The notes beneath the pieces were generated by a model that made no database searches, was not told the origin of the DNA, and saw only the letters and a list, made by a program, of their open reading frames with translations. A DNA stretch of 64,000 bases from Strongylocentrotus droebachiensis (taxonomy: Eukaryota > Echinodermata > Echinoidea > Camarodonta > Strongylocentrotidae). Below, one piece after another: positions 23,627-33,699 of the stretch (positions are counted from its first letter, which is position 1; every line of letters begins with the position of its first letter). The stretch is taken from positions 166,929 to 230,928 of the forward strand of contig JAVYIG010002730.1 in assembly GCA_035222895.1 (NCBI GenBank), written 5' to 3'. A program made the translations under genes and the position numbers.

Positions 23627-23987
23627 ATACTAACTAACATTTGTCAACCTTCTATAACTATTAAACTAAGGCTAGACTCTATTTACTATTTGCTGTTTTT
23701 TGTTGACCCATCATTCTAATACTAGGAGGCCAATACCCAAGCGTATTGCTTCTACACCTACGATTTGTCACTCACCGTCCAAATCAGATTTTTGCTAGAT
23801 CTAAACAAAGTAGAATTTTAACCAAAAGACATATTAATTTAATGACATAGGGTCTATAAAAAAAAAGAATACAATTAATGAATTATAGACTCCACAACAT
23901 ACCTAATAAAGATCTTTCACCATCTGTTGACGATCTTGCAAATTTTGACAGATTTGAATTCAATAATTGTTGTAGCAGAAGAACATG

Positions 23988-24410
23988 CAGGAGCGGATCT
24001 ACGGGGGGGTTTAGGGGGTTTAACCCCCCCCCCCTTGGGCGCCCCCCCCCCCCAAAAAAAAAGGGAAAAAAAAAAAAGAAAGAAAAAAGAACGCACGCTG
24101 GAGAGAAAACCTTTCAAGTGCAAATATTGTGAGAAGATATTCAACTCATCTGGTAACTTAACCAAACACATGATAACTCTGGATATAACTGTGTATTAAA
24201 CTGTTACTTGATTTAAAAAGACGTTATCATGCACTGCTTTTTAAGGTCTCCATTGTGTTAATAGATGCCAGGAAAACATCACTTACAGGGTGCAAATAAA
24301 CACCCCCCAAAAAATCGGATCGCCGCTTCGCGGCTCGTGGACGATGCTCCGCATCGTCATTATTTTGGTCAACCCCCCCCCCCCTTAGCAAAAAGCTAGA
24401 TCCGCCCCTG
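23988..24410. mobile_element. Inverted-repeat element family J carrying a zinc-finger fragment
   Basis: Ends CAGGAGCGGATCTA and TAGATCCGCCCCTG are inverted repeats, flanked by the direct repeat ACATG (23983-23987 and 24411-24415). It contains poly-C and poly-A runs, a CGCCGCTTCGCGGC stem near 24321 and a C2H2 zinc-finger fragment (24091-24175). It could also be two adjacent elements around an old exon. Confidence 0.55.
24091..24175 (+). pseudogene. C2H2 zinc-finger fragment
   Basis: Translates as RTLERKPFKCKYCEKIF, then NSSGNLTKHM: the TGEKPF-type linker, the Cys-x2-Cys pair and the helix with the first His of a C2H2 finger. One base is out of frame in the linker (an alternative frame reads THAGEKTF). 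The second His is missing because the sequence diverges after KHM. It is a single broken finger, not a functional gene on its own. Confidence 0.7.
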
Positions 24411-24424
24411 ACATGACGCGCGCA

Positions 24425-25210
24425 CAGGCCGGCAGGGGCATCGCTAGACCATTTTCAGAGGGGGAGGGGGGGTGGGGGGTGGGGGGAGAGGCCCCCGATT
24501 ACCGACAAATGTCCCCAGTGGCAGAAAATGAGCAAAAATGTACGGGGGTGGGCATAAACTAATCTGCATGAACACCACTCTTACATATTACATGCAGGCC
24601 CCGCGGAACGTTTTTCAAATTGGGGGGGGGGGGGGGGCTTAAGTTTTTACGATCAGATAGAGCGAAGCAAGTGGTAAGTAAATTGGCGTGGAGTCCAGGG
24701 GCATAGCCCATACGGGGGTACAGAGCCCCCAGAAGCTCAAGGCTTTTAGCTTTATTTACGGTTAGATCACTCAGATGAGAATATTTTGATACCTTTTTTG
24801 TGACACTGGCAGGTCACTAATTGGAGTAGGGTCCAGGGGGCAGAGCCCTCAGTAGCTCGGGGGTTGTAGGCATAAAATTATGATCAATTGAGCATCCAGG
24901 GGCCCGCCTTAGATCAGAGGCCTTGGTAGCGTCGAGGTGGCAGAGCCCCCCTCCCCCTGGAAGCCCAAGGGTTTTAGGCATTTAATTACCGTCAAATGAG
25001 CATTCAGGGGCCCGACTTAGGGCCCTTGGTGGGGTCCAGGGTTGGAGCCCCCAGGAGTTCAGGTAAAAATCATGCCTTTTTAGCAACATTTGATTTGTAA
25101 ATCACTGGTATCGAATTAGAAATAAACCACGCTTGAATTTGATTTGGGGGTCAACTGCCCCCCCCCCCCCCCCCTCCACCCAAGGCCCTTCCCCCCCCCC
25201 CCCCCGTCAG
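24425..25210. repeat. Element family G-related block with poly-G/poly-C runs
   Basis: Begins CAGGGGCATCGCTAGACC, similar to the family G end. It shares ACGTTTTTCAAA(T/G)TGGGG, CCAGGGG(C/G)A(T/G)AG and AAATAAACCACGCTTG with 20760-21130. The right end dissolves into C runs. At least three 'catttatttacgatcagatgagc'-like units repeat inside (about 24735, 24870 and 24980). Confidence 0.55.
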
Positions 25211-25654
25211 TTTGCCAGTGAATGTCCCAAACACTTCTCATACATGATTTACTGCCCGAACTCAACACCATGTCTAGTGCTGTGAGAATAAAGGACTAGG
25301 TAGTGAGCAACCCCCCCCCCCCCCCCCGCGCCCTCTGGTTTTGTCGTCGTCGGTCCTGTGTGGGCGTCATATTCCTTTTGCTACGACAATTATTGGATTC
25401 AAATTCGTCAAAATCTGCAAGATCTTAAACAAATGGTGAAAGACTAGCAGTTCCGTGATTATAGGTATGTTGTGGAGTGTATACCGTAATTGTTTTTTTG
25501 TTATATATTTCATTCAATGGATATTTTTTTTATTAAAAAAAATAATAATTTTGTTTAAATCTTGCGATTTTCTGAATTTGACAACGAGCACACAAATCGT
25601 AGGGCCTGCCGTAGAAGCCTTATGCTCGGGTATTGCCTCCCTGTCATAATACGA

Positions 25655-26110
25655 AACGAGGGTTGCTCTTCATAATATGAGCAGAGGGTCGCCATTCATA
25701 ATACGAGGAGAGGGTCACTATTCATAGCCGCCCTCATCATTAGAGGGCGGTATTCCACTGGGAAGGCTCTGTTGGAGAGAGCCAGCCCTCATTCTGCCTC
25801 TTTTGTACTGACACCTGACCCCACTGGAATGATAAGGATGACTTGCCCTGATACATTTCCAGTGAGTATATTGCTTGGTGTGGTATCGAAATACATGCCC
25901 AAATATACTTCACTATTCATAAAACGAGAAGAGGGTCCCTATTCATAATAGGAGCAGACAGTCGCTATGCATAATACGAGGAGGGGGTCGCTAACTCGCT
26001 ATTCATAATACAAGGAGTTCTATTTGTCTTTAATTTGAATTTTACCTGTTATCATGCTACAAAATGAGGGTCGCTAAATATTTGTAAGATAAATTTAGGG
26101 TCGCTACCCC
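25655..26110. repeat. Irregular tandem repeat, 'ttcataatacgaggagagggtcgcta' unit
   Basis: Units with TTCATAATACGAG and AGGGTCGCTA repeat at about 25655-25735 and again at 25910-26005. The same AGGGTCG(C/T)TATTCATAA motif reappears after the second minisatellite at about 31780. Confidence 0.6.
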
Positions 26111-26117
26111 AGTCGTA

Positions 26118-26905
26118 AAAAAATAGGAAAAAAATAGGAGAAAAATAGGGAAAAAATAGTCCCGAAAATATATTTTTTTTCTATTTTTTCCCTATTTTTT
26201 TTGAAGGAAAAAATAGGGAAAAAATAGTTTTGGTAATAGGAAAAAAATAGGTTTGAAACAATTTTTTCTATTTTTTTCCTATTTTTTTCCTATTTTTCAG
26301 ACCTGAAAATAGGAAAAAAATAGGGAAAAAATAGTGTAGAAAATGGTGAAGAAAATAGTAAAAAAATAGTGATAACTAGGTGCTAGTGAACAGTGAAAAA
26401 TAGTGAGGAAATAGGAAAAAAATAGTGAGGAAATAGGAAAAAAATAGTAAGAAAATAGGAAAAAAATAGTAAGAAAATAGGGGAAAATAGTAAGAAAATA
26501 GGAAAAAAATAATAAGGAAATAGGAAAAAAAATAGTAAGAAAATAGGAAAAAAATAGTAAGAAAATAGGGAAAATAGTAAGAAAATAGGAAAAAAATAGT
26601 AAGAAAATAGGAAAAAAATAGTAAGAAAATAGGGGGAAAAAGTAAGAAAATAGGAAAAAAATAGTAAGGAAATAGGAAAAAAATAGTAAGAAAATAGGAA
26701 AAAAATAGTAAGGAAGGGGGAAAAAGTAAGAAAATAGGAAAAAAATAGTAAGGAAATAGGAAAAAAATAGTAAGAAAATAGGAAAAAAATAGTAAGAAAA
26801 TAGGGAAAAATAGTAAGAAAATAGGGAAAAAATAGTAAGGAAATAGGAAAAAAATAGTAAATAAGTGAGGAAATCAGAAAAAAATAGTCAGGAAATAGGG
26901 GGGGG
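26118..26905. repeat. A-rich minisatellite, about 22-bp unit (array 1)
   Basis: About 0.8 kb of AATAGGAAAAAAATAGTAAG-type units. The first 250 bp also contain the complementary TTTTTTCCTATTTTTT, giving local inverted repeats; from about 26380 the array is one-stranded. The resulting 176-codon Phe/Tyr/Leu-rich open frame on the minus strand is an artefact. A second array of the same motif is at 30970-31735. Confidence 0.85.
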
Positions 26906-27252
26906 GGGATCACTCATCCTTTACTTTCATGGATTTCTCAAGCACTACCATCTCACACATCCAGTCAACGACTCTGTACATTCAATTAAATCATTCAGTG
27001 CAAACTTGATATAAAGAGATCAGTTATACCTGAAATGACAAGGTTATTTAACAGCTTTTGGGGGTTAAGATTTCTTGGTTGCACATGACCTCATTGTCAA
27101 AAGTTTCCACTGTAGAATAGTCACCCTACTTCTACAGCTCTTTTCTCTGCATCAATGCACCTACTCAGTTTGCCAAATTCACTTCATCCTTTCAGTCCAA
27201 TCCATTCAGTAGAACATTTAAAATAGTCAATGGGTATATGGAAAATGTTATA

Positions 27253-27427
27253 CAGTCCACTCCTATTATAACGAACATGGATACACCAAGATTTTATTAT
27301 CAGGCATTTCTCATCAGTCCCAATTTTAAACAAACCAATGTGTTCAGTAACTGGAGTATAACATGATTTCATTTTAACAAGGAAATTGGCTTGGTCCCGA
27401 GCACCTCGTTATAATGGCAGTGGACTG
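27253..27427. mobile_element. pogo/Tigger-like MITE (175 bp)
   Basis: Ends CAGTCCACTCCTATTATAAC and CGTTATAATGGCAGTGGACTG are inverted repeats, flanked by TA on both sides (27251-27252 and 27428-27429). Terminal CAGT...TATAACG and a TA target are typical of Tc1/mariner-pogo derivatives. No transposase. Confidence 0.75.
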
Positions 27428-27429
27428 TA

Positions 27430-29009
27430 ACAAACAAAAAGAATAAAAGGGAATGTGTCAAATAAAATACATGTACTTTATTTTCGAGAGGTAAACACAA
27501 TGACATGAGTTTAGTATAGTATGTGTGTTCATATAAGCAAATAAATAAAAGAACTTAACTGATATTTACAATCTTTGGTTAAGTACTGTCTGTAGTGTAC
27601 ATGTTGTAGTAATAGAGTTGTTCATGGTTTGCTATGATTATACTCTAAAAAAAAACAACAAGACAAATGCGACTGCGTCTCCTATATGCCTCCGCCTTAA
27701 AAAAATATCATCCACCTAGAATGTAGCTTTCTATTTTTGTTCAAATAAAGTATTCAGGTGAGTTTCAGGACTATTACTGAGCCGATGTGGATATGCCAGG
27801 CAATCACAAGCTCTCTCCCTCACTAGTAACCAAATAAAGCAGTATTCTGGACATGAGAGTGTTGTTTTCTGTCTCTTTTATTACAATTTAATTACAAAGT
27901 GCTCTTAATAATGTAATCACATTTTCAAACCTCAAGAAAATCATGACAAATAATTTTTTTTCTCGTTATTTACAAAGATAACAAAATTAAATAAATCATA
28001 AAACAGATTTTTCAACAATGCATGCATGCTCTATAGTACAGTTGACATGTTACATAATTTTTCTCAATCTCAATTGAACTGTCAAAATCTTAATACAATC
28101 ATCATAATCTAGAAACACTTACTACAAAATCAATGACATGTCATGTCATTGAGATATATATAAACAAGAAAATGACAGACTTACATGCTACTATTTTCAA
28201 ATAGTTTTACAAAGTATACCATCATAACCATGTATCATAAGTAATGGTCTTTTGGTCCTTTATCTTCACAATATGCAGGCACTCATTGTGTACACATACA
28301 TGTTGTACTTGCCTATGAATCTCAATGATTAGACATAAGAATTACATAATAAAATGGAAACAAATACCAATGTAAAGGATACAGATGTTGGTCATGCTGT
28401 TCACAGGCATCGAATGGTGGTTGTACGTTACATGTACATTGTAGCTTGATTAGTTTCAATGGATCTGTAAAGATATAAATGAAATGTGAGTTAGGGCTTA
28501 GAATAATCATGCATTGGTACATTTATGAACATGCAATTAATACTTAGTACAAGTATTTATGTATTTCATAATGAAAAATTCAGAGGCACAGAACATGTGT
28601 GTACAAAAGTATGATAGCAAAAAAGATGCCAGGCTGACGATGAACGGATGGTGAAACAACGGAGTCATCAAAGAGCTGTCAAGGTGCATGAAATGTAAAC
28701 CACTCAGGTAGGCAATTAATTAGAGTTATTTTATTCTTAGATATATTGGGTGAACATACATAAAATAAAACATAAAACACAGAACAGAAAATAGTAAAGG
28801 AACAATTTGTTGAAGAAAAAAATAAAAAGGAAAGAGAAAAATAATGTAGATCTAGGTAGAACTTGTGCCACCTGCAAATTATTGTTCTAGCATCATGATG
28901 AGGTAAACTACTCTAATATTTTGATGTCAGATCTTAACTAACAAACATGAAATAAATAAACCCAAAAAAAATTATCAACAATAGATTTAGATTTCTACTT
29001 ATTAAGGAC
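27430..29009. other. Unannotated AT-rich stretch
   Basis: A minus-strand open frame at 28322-28522 could include a small Cys-containing exon after a plausible acceptor (TCTTTACAG near 28464), but nothing connects it to a gene. Otherwise no feature. Confidence 0.3.
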
Positions 29010-29780
29010 TAACTCCGGGAAGCTCCAACACCGGCGCCGCAGGCGTCGGAGCTTCGGTAAAACTCGTCGTGGGGGCTTCGAAAGAATCTGATTCGGTAAC
29101 ATTATTGTTAAATCTGCAAAAGGAGTACTTACAATTTTTACATCATAGGGTGCACGAATCCTCAGGGCATAACAATGATCACTTGAATTCATAATTTGAA
29201 GATGTCTTCGATGGGAAAAAAAGGGTTATTCAGAGCCCTACACAAACGATTCTTCCATGTCGCAGCGTCGATTCAAAATGGCGAAGAGACAGTACGCATG
29301 CGCGGCAGAGCCGCAGAAAGTATGAATATTCATGCTATCGAGCGCCGATCGCTCGAAATTGCTGAATATGCACGACTCGAACAAACAGAGCCCTTCTCAA
29401 CCTTTGTTCGATTCGTGCATATTCAGCAATTTCGAGTGATCGGCACTCGATAGCATGAATATTCATACTTTCTGCGGCTCTGCCGCGCATGCGTACTGTC
29501 TCTTCGCCATTTTGAATCGACGCTGCGACATGGAAGAATCGTTTGTGTAGGGCTCTGAATAACCCTTTTTTTCCCATCGAAGACTTCTTCAAATTATGAA
29601 TTCAAGTGATCATTGTTATGCCCTGAGGATTCGTGCACCCTATGATGTAAAAATTGTAAGTACTCCTTTTGCAGATTTAACAATAATGTTACCGAATCAG
29701 ATTTTTTAGAAGCCCCCACGACAAGTTTTACCGAAGCTCCGCGACGCCTGCGGCGCCGGTGTTGGAGCTTCCCGGAGTTA
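29010..29780. repeat. Large near-perfect palindrome, arms about 375 bp, 17-bp loop
   Basis: The left arm runs from about 29010 to 29385, the right arm from 29403 to about 29780, and the loop is 29386-29402. Outer ends read CTAACTCCGGGAAGC and GCTTCCCGGAGTTAAG; inner ends read ACTCGAACAAA and TTTGTTCGATTC. Each arm carries CAAAATGGCG and ACGCATGCGCGG (YY1- and NRF-1-like motifs) and an outward open frame ending in HLNS-stop. Mismatches are few (for example GGAGC versus CGGAGC near 29035/29745), so the arms are young or homogenised. Confidence 0.9.
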
Positions 29781-30452
29781 AGTAAGGACATACCTCGCAG
29801 ACACACTCTCAGACTTGGAAGACTTGCTCTTCTTCTTGCGTGGTGCTTTACTCTTTAGCAGGTTGTGTTTTCTGATTCCTAGAAAAAATAATTTGAGATA
29901 CAATTTAGCCTAAAACCACATCAAAACATTATATCATGCAAGGCAATATAATTGACAGACGAAGTAATGGTACAAAATCTGAAATTTCTACGTGGATTTA
30001 TTGTAATCACGTTTGTTTACATTCACTTATTCACTAACAGACACTACACTGCACTTGGAGATTCACTACACTTCACTCAGATTAAGTTGTGTAGATCTAA
30101 CTTAGTACAAGTACAACCTCAACACTACATGGGAATATTGATACGTAAAATAACATTCTATAGGCCTACTATGTCTATGAAGTAGCATTATATTCAACAA
30201 CAGACACAATAAAAATATATATATCATAATATAATTAAGTTTCAGAAATAAACGTACCTTTTCAGCTGTTTTCTGGGGCCAGCATTCGACAACAAACTCG
30301 TTTCTCTACGAGTGGGACTGGTAATATTTTGAAAATTTGTCGGGCTCAACTTCTTGGGAAGAATCACTAAAATAGGATAAGGAGGCATCGGAGTATGAGG
30401 AGTCACTATCTCTTGATGAAATTTCATCGCTAGAATAATTGCTGGAAGACAT
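29594..30452 (-). pseudogene. Possible spliced gene remnant, Ser-rich then Lys-rich
   Basis: Minus-strand pieces with splice-like ends. 30452-30258 starts at an ATG (MSSSNYSSDEISSRDSDSS...) and ends at donor AAAAG|GTACGT. 29879-29788 lies between CTAG and GAG|GTATGT and encodes a basic stretch (KSKAPRKKKSKSSKSES). A last piece in the palindrome's right arm ends HLNS-stop at 29594. The frames do not connect: the first piece has an in-frame TAG after 48 codons, and no phase joins all three. I do not recognise the protein. It is either a decayed gene or a non-coding transcript. Confidence 0.3.
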
Positions 30453-30969
30453 TTTGGTGTGATTTGGAGACGTTTGATGAACGAAAATCATCAAAAGTCC
30501 GATGCGCACAGCCGTGCCAGTGGGGAAGAAAAATAACTGGTAATTTTCAAATTACGTACGGGTACTTGCGTACTGTCCTCTACGTTGAAACTTTGCACAC
30601 ACATAGAACGGGAATATCTCGATCGAATGCTTTTTTTTTTTATTAATAAAGGAGATTTTTTTTGGTTGAAATTTCTATGTGTACATTTTCTTTTTACACA
30701 TGGTTTATGTATGGTTATCTTTGAGTGCACTAGTCACTACTATAGTTTGTAAATAAAATCAAGAATATTAATAAAGGAACAAAATTGAAATTTCGTATAT
30801 TTTCTTTTTACACATTGTTTATTTATGGTCATCTTTGAGCTCACCATTCAATATGTGAACCCACAGCTAAAAACCACCAATAAGTCGCAAAATGAACAAC
30901 AGAGATAATGGCAGGAGAAGCGGGCTTTTTGAATAGGATGCCAGTCATAAACAATGAAAATATGCAAGT

Positions 30970-31738
30970 TTAGAAAATAGACAAAAAATAGTTTACAAAT
31001 TTGTATCATGTCATAAAAAATTTAAGTGCAAAAAATAGGAAGAAAATAGTACTCGCAAATAGGTAAAAAGAAGTCTGAAAAAGATAAAGGTGAAAAAATA
31101 GGGAAAAAATTGTCTGAAAAAGATTAAGGTGAACAAATAGGAAAAAAATAGTCTGAAAAAGATTAAGATGAAAAAATAGGGAAAAAATAGTCCTATTTTT
31201 TTCATATTTTTTTGGAGAAAATAGGCAAAAAATAGTCTGAAAAAGATAAAGGTGAAAAAATAGTTTGGTACTCGAGAATAGGAAAAAATAGAACTATTTT
31301 TTTCCTATTTTCTTTAAAAAAAATAGGAATAAAATAGTCCACAAAAGTTGAAGGTAAAAAAAATGGGGGAAAAATAGTTTGTGCTTGAAAATAGGAAAAA
31401 AATAGGACTATTTTTTTCCTATTTTCTTATAGGAAATAGGGAAAAAATAGTCTGAAAAAAAATATAGGTGAAAAAAATAGGGAAAAAATAGTTTGTACTT
31501 GAAAATAGGAAAAAAATAGGACTATTTTTTTCCTGTTTTTTTTATAGGAAATAGGAAAAAAATAGTCTGAAAAAAAATATAGGTGAAAAAAATAGGGAAA
31601 AAATAGTTTGTACTTGAAAATAGGAAAAAAATAGCCCTATTTTTTTCCTATTTTCTTGAAGGAAATAGGGAAAAAATAGTCTGCATTTCCAGAAAATAGG
31701 GAAAAAATAGGAAAAAAATAGGGAAAAAATATATTTTC
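30970..31738. repeat. A-rich minisatellite with inverted units (array 2)
   Basis: Units of GAAAAAAATAGTCTGAAAAA and TAGGTGAAAAAAATAGGG alternate with TATTTTTTTCCTATTTTC, so both strands of the array-1 motif are present about every 100 bp as hairpins. A higher-order repeat of roughly 110-120 bp is visible from about 31390 to 31680. Confidence 0.82.
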
Positions 31739-31739
31739 G

Positions 31740-32620
31740 CAACACACAAAACTACTAGGGTATTCACAATACGGAATGAGGGTCGTTATTCATAAAATTA
31801 AATTGGCCTAAGCAAAAAACAAAATACTAATAACAAAGAGAAATATTGGATGGAGGACACCCCCATGGCTTTGGCGTAGCTGTGGGGGGGGGGGGGGGCG
31901 ACACATGGCCCTGAATATTTGTCTTTAATTTGAATTTTACCTTTTATCTTTGATAGTTATATAGAGACACCCCCCGCTCCTGTGGTGACGCAAAAAAAGA
32001 AGTATAGTCCTATCGTAATTTGTCCTCCTTGTTGGGAAATCTTGCCCTACCACCCCGCCCCCATCTAATCGTATTCAGGCTACGCCACTGAGACATTTTA
32101 CCAAGCAGGCCCATTATCATAGTTATTTAAGGATTGAGTTTGCTATTCAGAAAATACAACAATATTACAACAATATTAGTCATTATTCATTAGTTATTCA
32201 GGTGTAATACAGACCTCCTTATAATTTCGTTAAAATTGCCTTTATTTATTCATTTATTTTTATTAGATGGTCTGTCGTCTTCGACAGATCGCCTATTGAT
32301 TTTGTCAGAATTTTCTTTCTTCTTCTTTTTTTTTTTTTAAATAAATTTTCCCCACTTTTTCATGCAGAGGATAACTCAAGATCAGTAAAGTCAATTTCTT
32401 TCAATTTTGGCACACCCTAGGTCATTGTCATGAGACGTGACAATAACATTTTCAAGGTCATCATGATTTTTTAATGACGCCATCCAGGCACCGTTTTGTG
32501 AAATGTTCTGAATATCAGGTCAAGATCATATATTTATCACGGAAAGTCATTTCTTATTCATATTTATCATGATCAATGTCAATAACCGTTTGGTCAATTT
32601 CAGGTCAATAAACTACAACT
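31740..32620. repeat. Mixed repeats
   Basis: The 31770-31960 block shares AGGGTCG and TTTGTCTTTAATTTGAATTT with 26000-26110. A G run is at about 31885-31898 and a T run near 32330. No gene. Confidence 0.5.
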
Positions 32621-32625
32621 AAACA

Positions 32626-33038
32626 ACCATACATCCATCGAATGGATGTAAGGTTTTAACCAATCAGAACGCAGGAAACCGTACATCCATACAACCATAC
32701 ATCTATACAACCATACAGCTATAGAACATATGTAAAGTCGTTACGTTTGCATGGGATGAATAGTTACCTACATTGTGATTGGTTAAAACTACACAGCCAT
32801 AAAACTATACATCCATTCATAGCTCAATGGATGTATGCATGGTTGTTTGCAATTATGGCAATTCGGCCTGCAAACGTAACTACTTTACATGAAATAAAAC
32901 TTGAACTTGAACTTGAACATGTGATGTATAGCTGCATGGTTGCATATATGTATGGATGTATAGTTGTATGGGTGTACGGTTTCCTGCGTTCTGATTGGTT
33001 AAAACCGTGCATCCATACGATGGATGTGTGGTTGTATA
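32626..33038. mobile_element. Palindromic element, about 410 bp
   Basis: The left arm ACCATACATCCATCGAATGG ... AACCAATCAGAACGCAGGAA is complemented at the right by TTCCTGCGTTCTGATTGGTT ... CCATACGATGGATGTGTGGT. A second nested pair, GTAAAGTCGTTACGTTTGCA and TGCAAACGTAACTACTTTAC, lies inside. Minimal (ACTTGA)n occurs near 32900. No protein frame of its own. Confidence 0.82.
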
Positions 33039-33164
33039 GTGGTCATGATTATGGCACGTTCCGCTCGTCATATGTGTCGTCCGCGTGCGCGCACAATTTT
33101 GAAATGCTCAGGATTGTCTCAAATTCATTTTGCATTTTGCATAATTAGTACCATGTTATCTCTT

Positions 33165-33293
33165 TATGACATCAGGAAAAATTTCTATAGCCAGAGGGTT
33201 TTAAGCAAATGGAACAAGCTGCTACAAACTGCCATTGATGCTCCCACACTCCTCAGCTTCAAACGACAACTATCCTTAACCCTGCCACACCGC
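33165..33293 (+). pseudogene. LINE reverse transcriptase C-terminal tail fragment
   Basis: Encodes RKNFYSQRVLSKWNKLLQTA followed by IDAPTLLSFKRQL, the pattern found at the extreme C-terminus of many LINE polyproteins (N.FS.RV...WN.LP...V.AP....FK..L). About 43 residues only; the rest of the element is absent. Confidence 0.65.
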
Positions 33294-33302
33294 ACTATCT
33301 AC

Positions 33303-33515
33303 TGGAGGGGGGGGGGGGGGGGGGTAAGAGGACTTTTTTTTTTTTTTTGTCCCGAAATTTGAACATTTGAACGATCAACATTCTGTTTCGTTGGGGGGGG
33401 GGGGTAAGGTCGTCCATTAGGATTTAAAAAAAAAAAAAAAAAAAAAAAACATAAGGGGGGGGGGTGCTCAAAAAACATACACATAACAAAAACTGAAGGG
33501 GAAGGGGGTTCAACC
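33303..33515. repeat. Poly-G / poly-T / poly-A cluster
   Basis: G runs (33306-33324, 33392-33404, 33456-33464), T run 33335-33348 and A run 33425-33448. Homopolymer translations from here are not genes. Confidence 0.8.
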
Positions 33516-33552
33516 CCAACCCCCCTCCCCTCGCACGTACGTGCCTGTGTCT

Positions 33553-33632
33553 AAGAGACGTATTTTGGTAGATTGCTTGAAGCACTCGACTGTTATCCTG
33601 TGACCCAGGTTCAATTCCTGGTGGGTCAATTT
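33553..33632 (+). repeat. tRNA-like stretch, probable SINE head or tRNA pseudogene
   Basis: Contains a good B box (GGTTCAATTCC at 33608) inside CCAGGTTCAATTCCTGG, a T-arm-like stem, preceded by CTCGACTGTTATCCTG in the position of an anticodon arm. A weak A-box-like TGGTAGATTGC is upstream. The acceptor stem does not pair properly, so it is not a functional tRNA. Confidence 0.4.
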
Positions 33633-33699
33633 CTTTTTTTGTTGCTTTCATTTTATGTTTGATTTTATCACCTTCTTCGACTACTATATCATATAAATA

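Noticed and set aside
26383-26913. 176-codon Phe/Tyr/Leu-rich open frame on the minus strand
   Set aside because: It is the translation of the A-rich minisatellite; periodic, no start context or domain.
29196-29592. Two mirror-image 85-codon open frames
   Set aside because: Identical because they lie in the two palindrome arms; no domain and they end in antisense of each other.
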